From NCBI GenBank assembly GCA_036877525.1, contig JAZGTH010000107.1, forward strand, positions 1,538,501 through 1,602,500: 64,000 nt of DNA, written 5' to 3'. This DNA comes from Chromobotia macracanthus (taxonomy: Eukaryota; Chordata; Actinopteri; Cypriniformes; Botiidae). A program made the position numbers and the translations under genes. This document shows, piece after piece, positions 38,801 to 48,865 of the stretch (its first letter is position 1; every line of letters starts with the position of its first letter). The notes below the pieces were generated by a model. It ran no database searches and was not told the origin of the DNA. It worked only from the letters and a program-made list of their open reading frames with translations.

Positions 38801-39539
38801 AACCCTCACACCACACACACTGGCAAAATTACAAACAAAAATAGACAGAAAAACAAACCTGTGTCATTTAGTACCAAAAACTTAAAACAGTTATAATGTA
38901 CAGGAACTCCTAATGGCCTTATGCAGTACAGCATTATACTGTGAGACTTTGTGCACTTTTTTCTCTTTAGTGAAGGACAACTTGATTATTATTGACTACT
39001 GCCCACCAATAGTGTCTAGTCAGCTCACCAGATTTTGAGACGCTGCCAACTTAAGATCTGACTGCTTAAAACTATCTTACAAGTTATTAAAAAGACGTTC
39101 ATAAAATGTCGAATACACAGCAAGAGAATCTGTCTGCTGTTCCGGCTCATTTCCGTCCTCAAAGTCTTTCATGGAATCAGTTCAAATGTGCCTCACGTTT
39201 GTTTGATGTTGGCTGGCAAAAGTTTTTCTCTTACCAAAACTTCTCGACAGACATCAGGTTTAAATTAATATAATATCAGAAAATGAGAAACCTTGGGTTT
39301 GTCCAGTACTTGAGACTGTCCATGGTGCTTAAAACACAACGTTGCGCACCACACTTAAGTCAAATCAAGATCACTGGATTAGTTTACAACATATAAACGA
39401 CTAGTTGTACACATACGATTATTTTACCTCTAAAATAAACGTACAGCCCACACGCAAACACGAAGATCTCAAATCTTAATGTAGGCTTACCTGCAATCGA
39501 CGTAAGTATTAATAGCAACAGTCGATAAGTTAATAACAT
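24365..39539 (-). CDS. muc13: MUC13-like transmembrane mucin (14 predicted coding exons)
   Basis: A single-pass epithelial-type mucin. Exons in transcript order: 39539-39491, 33691-33452, 32410-29789, 29668-29567, 29445-29339, 28969-28905, 28828-28683, 27706-27569, 27245-27203, 26966-26929, 26722-26626, 26443-26257, 25535-25521, 24494-24408. Phases agree throughout, giving 3,936 nt, or 1,311 residues plus stop. Order: signal peptide (MLLTYRLLLLILTSIAG), Thr/Ser/Pro region about 17-970, EGF-like about 971-1004, SEA about 1005-1110, EGF-like about 1111-1157, half EGF about 1158-1183, membrane segment about 1185-1210, cytoplasmic tail about 1211-1311. EGF-SEA-EGF-EGF-TM is the MUC13 plan, and FGYSG before the membrane segment matches MUC13 as I recall it. 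The last two exons are the least certain. If the frame shifts in the last exon, the protein would end at 24,365 instead of 24,408. Confidence 0.82.
25521..25535 (-). CDS. muc13: muc13-like exon 13: putative 15-nt microexon
   Basis: A minus-strand interval of GTAG, then 15 nt coding KIRGK, then GTAAGTG. It keeps phase 0 between exon 12 and the last exon. The acceptor tract is only moderate, so this microexon may be chance. Confidence 0.4.
26257..26443 (-). CDS. muc13: muc13-like exon 12: cytoplasmic tail
   Basis: Encodes RGKSENSYYSNSYPVDIP then MWSSQGITPIPRATLTSS and ends KSHSNGL, a Ser/Tyr-rich tail. The acceptor is a CAGCAG pair (26,446-26,441), so the exon may begin at 26,443 or 26,440, adding or dropping one Ser. 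The donor GTGAGT at 26,256-26,251 is strong. If it were not used, the frame would run on briefly to a stop at 26,212. Confidence 0.75.
26626..26722 (-). CDS. muc13: muc13-like exon 11: transmembrane segment
   Basis: 97 nt encoding SSLLALVVVACVLGGILL and VILAVLIYICVTHR. About 26 continuous hydrophobic residues followed by a basic end mark a type I membrane anchor. Donor at 26,625-26,624. Confidence 0.88.
26752..26818. repeat. (CA)n/(TA)n microsatellite
   Basis: About 50 bp of CA repeat passing into about 16 bp of TA repeat, in the short intron just upstream of the mucin membrane-segment exon. Length variation here is likely. Confidence 0.95.
26929..27706 (-). CDS. muc13: muc13-like exons 8-10: EGF-like domains 2 and 3
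   Basis: Exon 8 (27706-27569) encodes ARSLCAQEPAPCDVTTSMC and a six-cysteine pattern with CTCRPGYVSDP. Exon 9 (27245-27203) gives ACLSGEKAEDGRCV, and exon 10 (26966-26929) gives PCPFGYSGFNCND. Exons 9 and 10 form a reduced EGF module just outside the membrane. Confidence 0.83.
28683..29445 (-). CDS. muc13: muc13-like exons 5-7: SEA domain
   Basis: Exon 5 (29445-29339) encodes NMTNPQSSEFKNFAIEI, a typical SEA opening. Exon 6 (28969-28905) encodes INAVFTNEQNKNY and VFKLE. Exon 7 (28828-28683) encodes RGSVIASVNSFFELRSS and on to ACGIFAGANYS. The GSVIA text sits where SEA domains that self-cleave carry G-S-V-V-V, so cleavage into two associated chains is plausible. Confidence 0.85.
29567..29668 (-). 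CDS. muc13: muc13-like exon 4: EGF-like domain 1
   Basis: 102 nt in phase 1, encoding ANCPEVPCPPLSVC then VNSMCQCLAGT and ending VNNDCVE. Six cysteines with EGF-like spacing follow the repeat region directly, as in MUC13. Confidence 0.85.
29789..32410 (-). CDS. muc13: muc13-like exon 3: giant repeat exon
   Basis: A single 2,622-nt exon (874 codons) with no interruption. Its start side (about 32,410-31,140) holds degenerate Thr/Pro repeats. The later part (about 31,140-29,990) is nearly uniform: 11-residue units grouped by three, for example TPPGNSTTSPT, ATPGNITTQPI, TTLGNSTTQPL. Nearly every unit holds GNxTT, so N-glycosylation sequons recur about every 11 residues among potential O-glycosylation sites. 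Acceptor at 32,412-32,411, donor at 29,788-29,787. The long plus-strand frame over 29,881-31,206 is a by-product of the repeat. Confidence 0.92.
29990..31140 (-). repeat. Coding minisatellite, 33-bp units in a 99-bp higher-order repeat
   Basis: In-frame tandem array inside exon 3. Units of 33 bp alternate in three types, giving a 99-bp higher-order period present in roughly ten copies, with a few copies lacking one unit. Near-identity between copies suggests recent unequal exchange, so copy number is probably polymorphic and the assembly here could be collapsed. Confidence 0.9.
33014..34376. repeat. Diverged local duplications in mucin introns
   Basis: The text beginning ggaacagaagatttgtggtgg occurs at about 33,013 and again at about 33,315. 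A segment of about 165 bp beginning agtggcctaatag occurs at 33,096 and 33,942 (ending aaaccaaata), and the motif ttttacagcatt that follows recurs at about 34,359, so the second copy carries about 230 bp of extra sequence. Exon 2 lies between the copies. This looks like an old tandem duplication around that exon. Confidence 0.8.
33452..33691 (-). CDS. muc13: muc13-like exon 2: Thr/Ser-rich segment
   Basis: 240 nt in phase 1, encoding VTATTNVVSSSTTSM and on to TSTGG, about half Thr or Ser and without tandem repeats. The acceptor (TTTTAACAG) is at 33,693-33,692 and the donor (GGTG then GTAAGAG) at 33,451-33,450. It extends the O-glycosylated stalk. Confidence 0.8.
33692..39490 (-). other. muc13: muc13-like intron 1
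   Basis: About 5.8 kb with no further coding sequence that I can recognise. It contains the right-hand duplicate copy near 33.9-34.4 kb. The rest is AT-rich with short simple repeats. Confidence 0.6.
39491..39539 (-). CDS. muc13: muc13-like exon 1: signal peptide
   Basis: ATG at 39,539-39,537 opens MLLTYRLLLLILTSIAG, a short hydrophobic signal peptide. The donor (GCAG then GTAAGC) is at 39,490-39,489 and leaves phase 1, which matches the next exon. The following intron is about 5.8 kb. Confidence 0.8.
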
Positions 39540-39699
39540 GATTCTTCACTTGAGTGACGTTCATACAAATGAAATAAAAACCGTAATTCAGATTCTGGAT
39601 CAGAAGATGTTTCAGCGATTTCTTTGCCCTGAACAGCGTTAAATGTCCCTCAACTCGGCGGCTGTCGGAGGGGTATTACACAGTGTGTATTTCCGTGAG

Positions 39700-39760
39700 T
39701 ACAGATCCGCTACAGGTGCTTTCAAAGTCCTTGATAGACATCCAGTTAAATACGCCTCTA
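39700..39760 (-). promoter_or_regulatory. muc13: Possible TATA-type promoter of the mucin gene
   Basis: On the minus strand a TATTTAA box lies at about 39,752-39,746, roughly 210 bp before the ATG, inside a locally CpG-richer patch (39,640-39,760). Spacing would put the start near 39,715. This rests on motif and position only. Confidence 0.3.
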
Positions 39761-42700
39761 AGAGGGAGGATACCTGCAGTCAGTAAAAAGTTTGTGAAAC
39801 AGGACATGTGAAATCAATGCTTATTAAAATCTTTTTCTGTATGTTTTCTATATTATTTCTTTATTTATTTTGTACAATATTGCATCCAGTATTGAAAACT
39901 GTCCATTCATGTTCTAAACAAATGTTAATATAGTCTTATGACCTATAGAAAACAGTATTATATGATTAATAATAGTATAATTAAAGGTATTACGTTTTTT
40001 TATTTGATACTGAATTTGCTGGAGTTATTAATACATATTTAAACACAAATGACATAATTATATAATACACAAAGTACATTAAACAAATATTATATAACTA
40101 ATAAATATTTGTTAATTGAGTTTGTTGTTTAAAATAGGAACAATACATGAGTAATTATAAAATTGCAGCGTGACAGAATTACAGATTCAATTTCATGACA
40201 TATACTTGATTTAACGTCATGGATCTGTTGAGCTGATGAACAAGGTGTCCATTATGAAAATCTAGGCAATGGTTAACGTTTTGTTTTTAGATCTAATTTG
40301 GATTTAGTTTGCACTGCTTTGGGTATTGCTGTATTTGCTTCATTTTTGCTTCATCGGCAGCAATGATCTGTTTATTTGCAGTGATGTGGGTGAATGTACT
40401 GGGAAACCAAATTAAATTATTAATTTGACAATAATTTACAGCCTATATAGTTGTGTAGTGGCTAAAAGGGTCAGTAAATTGCTGGTCTCAGCCCATGACA
40501 CATGGGTGAAAAAGTAATAGAACATACTTAAAGGGAGAAATACGTAAAACTTTTATTATTAAGTAAAATTATTAAGTAAAAGTTTTATTGCCCTGAACTC
40601 ATAGAAACATTCACAATGAGGGTGGGTAATCTTTCATATCAGCACTGAGAACTGACTGTTTAATACTGTTTTAAAGAATGTCTTGACATTTCAGTGCTCA
40701 AACTCCACTCTGTATCAAGTACTTTCACTGACACTCCCTTCCTTCTTATCACTCTGGAAAATGTGTGGATTGCCAAGGACGGTTTGGCAACACAGACCTT
40801 TTGTTTTACTAGCAGTGATATAAAGAAAGACTGTGAGCACTCCAAGCTCATATTCTCCGGAATTGTCCAGAAAGATAAAATTTAGCCATGCAGTTTGCAA
40901 GGCAAACTGGCAGAGCAAAATGTCAAACAACTAACAACTCAAATGGTAGTTGGCTTCTATTGGCATTAATGATAAGAATGTGTATCTGCAATAAAATAAT
41001 AAAGTTGCAATACAATAATTGTATCAATTTTTCTTAAGCCACCAATGAATGACAAACACGATCTGACTTAAACTTTTTTTACTCTTATAAAGATTACAAA
41101 TCATTTCTAATCAGAACTCATATTTTAGGTCATATCTAACCTTCTGTCTTTAGAACAGACAGATACTATATTTAATACTATTATATTAATTATTATATAC
41201 TTATTAACTCCAGATATTATATTTATTAAAGGTTTCCACTTTTAGTGTTATGTACTGTGATAAAAAACTCTGTACTGTACTCTTGTACTGTGTTGACATT
41301 TAGAGAAACATTTTCAGAGAAAAGTAGGAAAAGCTTGCTGATGTATTGCCTGATGTATTGTTACCACCATAGATGGTCATTACAACAGATAGGGTCTGTA
41401 CAACAAAAAGGGCCTCATTACCCATTGACCCTTATCTGTGAATGCAGTCATTCAGTACTGTGTAAGTCAGTATTTAAATCATATACAGAGTTCAGCAACA
41501 TCACTAACAGAAATATCCTGATGAACAAAGACAACTAGTCTGGACTTGCACAGACTTACTATTTATAGGTATAGCATTTCCTATAAATGTACATCTACAG
41601 AGCATCTAGATTGACTTTGCATGTTCCATAACTCATTTTTTAAAAACTTCATTAACATTGTTTAATCCAAACTGTTTATTAGATTGGCTGCCATTACATT
41701 TACACATCTGGCAGATGCTTTTATCCAAAGTGACTTATAGTACATTCAAACTGTACATTTTATCAGTATGTGTTTCCTAGGAATTGAAACCATGACCTTT
41801 GTGCTCTTAAAAATGAGCTTAAAATAATGAAACTAAATCCCATCCTCTTTGCTATGTGTAAAAGATCTCCATAGGGACCTAATAGAGAACCATCATTATT
41901 TTTAAGGGCTTAAAAATTTAAATTAAGAAAAATCACATTTTTTCACAAAATCACAAATTTAAGGCAGCAAAGGTTTTTTTTACAGTGTAGGTAAACTCAT
42001 ATGTGTTCTATTGTTTCTTTGCCTATGCATCATACGAGTTTATTGCATGGTAAAATGGTTTGCAAAAATGTCACACCAACTTTCTTTTCCAAAGAGTAGG
42101 TATATTAAATCTATTTAAATTAAAGAAATGGGACTGGCTCACTCACAACATGCATTGGAAAACTGTTTGTCAACTGACTACAGCTAATTGTTATTAACAC
42201 AAAGTAACAGGAAGTAAAATGAGGAAATGGAGGAAAAATTAAATGTAATACAAAGCTCTTAGTGGAAGTTCTCTGGATTATGTTAAATATCACATCAGTC
42301 ATCTCTCTTTTGTGTGACGTATTAATGTTTGAATATGTTGCCTGTTTCTAGTTTACACAGAATGTTTTATGTGTGGCCAGTATATTATTAAAAGAACAGG
42401 ACACATCAAGACCTGCAGTCAATTCTTCTGCCTTGAATTAAAAACAAAACAACAAAAGTAAAAGTTATGTATTTTTTTTGTAGACAATTTTGTATTCATG
42501 TTTGAAGTTATAAATTAAGCTCAGTCATTCAGTAACAATTTAAGTAGCAGGGGAGTAGTAATTGTACAGTGATAAAATATTGTATACATTTCTATTCCTT
42601 TTCTGGGATGAAAGCTTCATGGCTTCAGCAACATACAGTATCTGTACTTTTTTTACAGCTATGGTGAAGTCATCTTAATAATCCTTAATTAATCATGAAT

Positions 42701-44690
42701 TCTTAATTAACATGAATTCTAATTTAATGATGATTCAATTATACAGTTAACCCTTACTTCTGTATATGCTCATGCTTTTTAGTGGTTATTTCTTTACCAT
42801 ACATACAAAAAATGTGTATATAGACATGACTCAAAAGCCTTATATACTCAAAAAAATAGGCATGTTTGGTGGCACAAATAACCTGTCAAACTAGGAAAGA
42901 CCTGCAGGTCATTATGATCAAACTGTGCCGAGATAATCATTAATATAGCAAACAGCTAATCCTAACCCTACTCCAAATAACCTTATACTATACAGCATCA
43001 TGTTTGGTATAAGCTCAGGATGGTCCTCTCAAACTCTTTGTTTGATCAGGTGTGCACAGGAAATGATGCCTTTATGGCTTTATGACTTGACTTTGACTCT
43101 TCAGCATAAAACTGCTCTTAGTCTCCTCGCTTATTGAGACTTGTGATGCAGATTTTTAACACACAATATGCTTGGTAAGAACAGTACTAAAAATAATTCT
43201 TAATTTCCATATTAGAGCTTCTGTGGCATATCTAACAGCTGACGTCAATGACTGTAAACAAGCAGCCACCTATGATTACTTAGTACAGTATGTGGACTTT
43301 AGCCTTTACATGTGTTGCTGTACATAAAAAGACTATTATCCGACAGCTAGCTGATCCACTGTTCATTCCCCCTGTCATAGGGCCACATTTAAAGACAAAA
43401 TTAAAAAGTGACACATTAAGCACTATCTGGAACAATACTACCTGGCACAAATGTGAAATAAAAAAACCCTCATATTTTACATGAATTCAAAAGGGTACCT
43501 GATATATTTTCAAAAATTCAAATGACTTCACACAGAAAGCAAATAAACAATGCCTCAGTTGATTATCAAGCCAAAGCTATGGCTCCAAAACAGGGTCATG
43601 ATTGCTTTGTTGACCGTAACTGTATTAAAACTTCCTTGATTTCACAATACATCATGAATACATGCTAAAATAAACTGACATTGAAAATGTTTAACACATT
43701 TTTAACACGTCACACCAAAGACAATGATGTACTAATAGATGAAGCAATACAGATCTTTTTCCATTAACGTTACGTTTGAACGTTAGCACCTAGTTTAACC
43801 TTGTCACAATCTAGACCACAATCTATACAAAGTTAAAACACTATTGTGTGTTCATATAGCAGCTACATGTGCCTCAGCAGGTAGAACAAACCAAAGAATT
43901 TGATTGAAATTATTCTGATATTGAAAACCATATAATCATGAGCAAGTTGACCTTTTATCAAGGCCATGATAGATCATAAACTACTGGACTTAAACAGTGA
44001 GAAATTACAACATGATTTAGGAACATTGACAAACAAGCATGTAGAACTTGCAATATTGTCTTCTGTTGACCATGGGAATACTAAATTATACCACAAATAT
44101 TACGATGCAAAAGAGCTTTATATTTATAGGTAAGTATTGGCTGGGTGTGGCCATGAGGGACTTCTTAGGAGGACACAGTAACTGCATCACAGATATAGGG
44201 ACGGGCAGAGAAATGCATGACCTCACAAAGAAACGGTCCTCCACCCTGATACAAAATCTACCTCAAGGTGTTGCAAGCCATGAGATTCTAAGAATGTTTG
44301 TAGCATTTATTGCTCCATCAATTTCTTTAAACGTTACCCTTTTTGCAGACTTAGATGGCATTTAACAAATATTTATCAACCGTGGTAATTAGAGTGCGCC
44401 AATTGCTGAGATCAGCCCCTCAGTAAGTGCCTTGATTTATGGCCACCATGGAAAAAGAGCAAGACTGTAATCTCAATACCTCAACTTTACACTCGCCCCC
44501 TTCTAAAATAGACTGCAACCTTTGAGTTTAGAACCCCAAATATTATCTGTTGAGCAATGAAGGGTGTGTTTGTCAAACAAGGTATAACATACAGTATCAA
44601 AAGTTCTGAGTAGCATCACAATGTTTGTGTGTTGTAATGACGTTATAGTATACAATAAATCATACCATCTCTGCATACTGATATCAGCAT
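39761..44690. other. Intergenic stretch between mucin and zinc-finger genes
   Basis: No gene recognised. AT-rich DNA with one SINE-like repeat copy near 41.7 kb. Open frames here are short and have no familiar motifs. Confidence 0.5.
41694..41815. repeat. SINE-like dispersed repeat copy
   Basis: Contains tggcagatgcttttatccaaag and then gacttatagtacattcaa and ggaattgaaaccatgacctt. The first block is shared with the copy at about 60.3 kb, and this text is common across teleost genomes. I cannot name the family with certainty. Confidence 0.7.
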
Positions 44691-47203
44691 TTTATTGTTT
44701 TTCCTAATCAATAATAAAGTCAAAATGGACATGTATAGCCCTGTGATTCAGATCACAAGAATCTGCAATAAAATAAGACAGGAGAAAAAACAAAAAAACG
44801 CTACAGATCTGGCATGGTGACAAAAAGAGGGGGGCAAAGGAAAACCGTATAAAAATTTTACATGCAAAAATGAGGGAAAACTCTTAGTGTTATTAACTGT
44901 ATGTAAACAAAATAAATACTTTGAGGAATATACAGCAAGAAGCAAAAATATAGTAGTATTGAGAGGACCTTATTGTGGCAATCACTGACAGATTGATGGC
45001 TGGGGTTATTCAAGCCAAACAGGATATCATTCTAACAGTGTGTCTGAGCAATCTGTACTTCTTTAACCAGTAATAATTTTCCAGTTGATCACACCCTAAA
45101 ACAAAATAACAAACTTATCTCCACTGGTACTGTACATTACAGTTGAACTATAGAGGGGTCTTATTATATGACAAATTAATTCACAGCCAACACACATGTA
45201 TTAGGCAAATACATTTTGAGTGTGTGGAGACAATTGTAATAACAGATCTGGGCAACATCAGTCATGCTACATACAGTTCACTTTTTGATATCCCTGCTTC
45301 TCTGTCATCATTGATATGAGGTATAAAAGACATCAGTTGCAATGATTTCATTTCCCCACTATTATTGTGAATAAGTACCCCAACTGTCCCAATCTTGCTC
45401 TCCACAAAGCTCAAAGTCCTAGTGGTCAGTTTTTGTTCCCTATGAGACACACCGTGGTCACACAATCGTGCATGTGGTTCTGTCCTTATAGGGATCACGG
45501 TATGTTAATAAAGACGACAACAGATACAACAGAACAACATTACGTGACAGTATTTAAAAACCAGTGTGACAGTAGCAAACAGCACTGATGGAAGACAACA
45601 TGGTTATTGATCGTTTTTTGAAAAAGAAATCACAATAATACTTGTACAGTACAAAAAAAAATGTCCTATAAAAATGTAGTTCAAGGTAATACTTTGCCCT
45701 GCATGCACACTGCAATAAGCTGGCTGAATTCTTTGTGGGCCCCATTACAAGTCATCTCTGGTGAAAGGCTTGAAAAACATGGCAATCAGAACATTAGGGG
45801 CCATTATAGCACATAGCACATTTTCCCAACCCAATACTTCTAAAGCAAAAAAAAACCATTACAGATAAATGAAAGCACTCAGGTCCCTCCCTGCCAATAC
45901 CCCCTCTACAACCTGCCTTGATTACATCCAAGTGAAAACGGGAATTAAAAAATAAGATATCACATACTCCCACCCCTTCCAAAACCCTCTCTCCATTCCA
46001 GCAAACTTACATTTTTAATTGTAAAAGACATTATCAATGGCTTTTCTGACTCAGTCTATGCTTACTAAAATGAATCCTGTCCCCTCTGCACCCACTCCTA
46101 AAATTATGAAATGTTGCCCCTTTTAAAAACGTCATATCAGTTACACAGCTCACATTCTGTTCAATCAGCCTGGGCAGTGTTGATCACTATTAAAAAAAAC
46201 AGGTTCATAAAAGTGCTAGATGGGATTCAGTTTGAAGGGAAAGGAGAAGTGGATGAAGAGAGAGATGAGAAATCCAGACAGGCACAGAAAAATTCCTTAA
46301 TCTGAACTGTGCCAATTGACACTTACACGCTTGCATGTGGCGCCCTCTAGTGTATAACTCTAGGCCCTCACAACAGAAAGGACAAATTAAAAACATGGTG
46401 ATGGGTGACATCTCAATCCCTCTTTATCCCCCTCCAAGTCACCTGCCAGCCTCAAGAAAGATTACGTTATTTTACATACAGATATTCTTATAAATATATA
46501 TAATATATGGACCTTACTGAAACAGAATGTGAGCGTTTCACAATAACATAGAAGTACCATAATCTCTATACAGCTAAATGGAAAGTGGTGTCAGTGTAAT
46601 TTAGCAGGCAGCAGTTTTGTCTTCTATTTGTTGCACTCATTCAGAAGAATAAAAAAATATCTCCTGACAAACAAAAGCTTCTTTTAGCAAAAAGGCTGCT
46701 TCTTCAATGAACAGTTGCTACTCTTCTGATAGATTTGCCGTCTACACATTTTCCTGAGTAATACTTTTAATAATTGTAACAGACAATTTCAGTTCCGGGA
46801 GACTCCCTGCCATATCTATTTTATAGTTGTCTTTACACACGAAGTCAGTTTCTAAAGCGTGAACGTTTACTGGAAATAATTAAACAGAAGACCTTTGATA
46901 TTGTACTTGTATTTTAAAAATGTTTTCCCATCTACTGATTAACAGATCAGAGCTAAGTCTACTTACTGTTAAAAGGAAACTAAGAAAAATAAACAAAATG
47001 AAAATGCATTGCAAAAGGGAGGGGTCATATGAATATGATGGCAGTGAGCAAACATTATTTAAAAACATTACAATTTCATTAAAATAGCAGAACTAAATAA
47101 TAACAATAACAATAGAAATAACAATAATAATACAAAAAAACGACAGCATGATGAAAAATAAAATAGGGAACCTCCATCTGAGCATCTAGGCACATGAGCC
47201 CAT
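44691..47203 (-). other. znf281: Probable long 3' UTR of the znf281-like gene
   Basis: Sequence downstream of the stop codon at 47,204-47,206. A minus-strand AATAAA at 44,696-44,691 would give a 3' UTR of about 2.5 kb. No other gene is visible. The true end could be closer to the stop; transcript data would settle it. Confidence 0.35.
47094..47140. repeat. AAT/AAC simple repeat in znf281-like 3' UTR
   Basis: Imperfect trinucleotide run just downstream of the stop codon, read as a T-rich GTT/ATT tract in the transcript. Confidence 0.85.
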
Positions 47204-48865
47204 TCACCTGTAGCTTTGGCTTGTTGGGGTTTTGGAGCCAGTGCTGACTGTGTCACTCGCATCAGCCAAGAGACTGCTATACCCTGAGAATTCGGAGACC
47301 TGTGTCTGTATGCTGTGATTTACCTCACCCCTTGAGTCACTGCTGAAGGCCAGGGGGACTCGTCCCCCTTTAAACTGACCTCCAAAAGCCTGGGCAAAGT
47401 TTTCAATCTGATAAGAAGCCTTGGCTGTGTCCAGGGTTGCCAAATCCTGGGTTGTTCCCAAGGAGAATCCTGCAATGGGGGTTGTTGTTCCATTTTTCGG
47501 CCTTTGGGGTTCCTTCTGACTGCCCAGGTCTGAAGGCTGAGGTGCGATCTGGTAGGTGTTGGGGGTGTGTGGAGGCGGTGGGGGGGAAGTGTGCTGTTTG
47601 TCCATCTGTTCAGTGAGCTCCTGAGAAGGAGTGAGCTGCTGCTGCGTGTGAACAGACTGCTCCAGGCCACTCATGTGGAAGCCCTGTGGAGGAGACGAGC
47701 CCTCTAGCAGACCAAAATGGGACTTCGGCACAGAAGAGAGGGAAGGTGAGGAGGAAACAGGATGTGAAAATGAGTACTCCAAAGGTGAGGAAGAGTACAC
47801 ATGCTTGTCTGAGAGAAGTGGACTAGGCCCAGAAAATGGTCCTGTGGTGTTTGCAACAGAACCAGGACTCGGGCCCAAGGGGAAGCCTGCACTGTGACTG
47901 GTCCGTTCTAGTGCCTGTAAGAGGAAACGTGAGTACTCATGCATGATCACGGCTCTGTCTCCACTGTTGGGACTTGAGGGGGTGTCATCAGGTCCCAGTG
48001 GGTCTGAGGCATCTGCAACAGCTGTCTGGAGCTCCACGTGATGGGGATCTGGGATGTCGAAGGTCACGTCGGGCTTGTGAGCATAGTGGTCTAACAAGCT
48101 CTGCAGAACCTCATCGGGGATTCCAGATTTATCTTTGATATCTCCTAGAGGGGAGGAGTCCAAAAGACCCATTGAGGCATCAGCATCCAGAACCCCAGAA
48201 ACAACACCCTGAATGACCGTTGGTTGTGATTGCAGATGACTGACGCCTACATCGTACTCTGAAGCTCCAGAACCTGAACCCCCACTGTTTGCTGAATTGA
48301 GGTATCGTCTCTTCTTTAGAAACTGCATGGCATCATCATAATTGCTGCTGTTGGGGCCCACTTTGGTCCCAGGCCCTGACAGAAGTCCAAGCGTGTCCAA
48401 GCCTCCTCCCCCAGGCAAGTCCAAGTTTCCTGGCTTGGACTGATCTATGGGGTGAGCTGTCTTCTCTGAAGACTTCCTGTTACCTTTCTTGAAGGCCATC
48501 TTGGGAGCCCGTCCATGTTCCTCATGTATGCTGGGGCGTGACTGAGCTGAAGATGTTGTTGTTGGTACCCCATGGTTCCCGACTGAGTTGAACTCATGAA
48601 GGTCAAAAGCCTCTGCCCCCTGACTATGTGTTGCCCCCATAGCTGTGGTTGATTTCTTGCGCTTGCGTTCACCCCCCTCACCAGCATTTTTTGACTTGCC
48701 TCGTTTGCGGCCTGGTGTAGCTGCATTTCCCTGAGTAATTCCATAGCTGCCATGTTCCCCATCGCCTGCTGCACCCAACTCATGCTCTGCCCCATCTATG
48801 CCTTTTTTTATGGCATCTCCACACGTCCGTTTGTGCTTCAGCAACCGGTCCGTTCTAGAAAAATA
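47204..48865 (-). CDS. znf281: znf281-like last exon: end of finger 4 and C-terminal domain
   Basis: 1,662 nt from YFSRTDRLLKHKRTC to KTPTSQSYR and TGA. The 550-residue C-terminal part is low-complexity Ser/Pro/Gly with conserved islands (YDDAMQFLKKRRYL, KSGIPDEVLQSLLDHY, SFVHTQQQLTPSQEL-like text, YQIENFAQAFGG). No other folded domain is visible. Confidence 0.93.
   Translation of the reverse strand, partial: YFSRTDRLLKHKRTCGDAIKKGIDGAEHELGAAGDGEHGSYGITQGNAATPGRKRGKSKNAGEGGERKRKKSTTAMGATHSQGAEAFDLHEFNSVGNHGVPTTTSSAQSRPSIHEEHGRAPKMAFKKGNRKSSEKTAHPIDQSKPGNLDLPGGGGLDTLGLLSGPGTKVGPNSSNYDDAMQFLKKRRYLNSANSGGSGSGASEYDVGVSHLQSQPTVIQGVVSGVLDADASMGLLDSSPLGDIKDKSGIPDEVLQSLLDHYAHKPDVTFDIPDPHHVELQTAVADASDPLGPDDTPSSPNSGDRAVIMHEYSRFLLQALERTSHSAGFPLGPSPGSVANTTGPFSGPSPLLSDKHVYSSSPLEYSFSHPVSSSPSLSSVPKSHFGLLEGSSPPQGFHMSGLEQSVHTQQQLTPSQELTEQMDKQHTSPPPPPHTPNTYQIAPQPSDLGSQKEPQRPKNGTTTPIAGFSLGTTQDLATLDTAKASYQIENFAQAFGGQFKGGRVPLAFSSDSRGEVNHSIQTQVSEFSGYSSLLADASDTVSTGSKTPTSQSYR

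Noticed and set aside
47320..47897. Several frames overlapping the znf281-like last exon
   Set aside because: They are other-frame shadows of the 1.66-kb coding exon.
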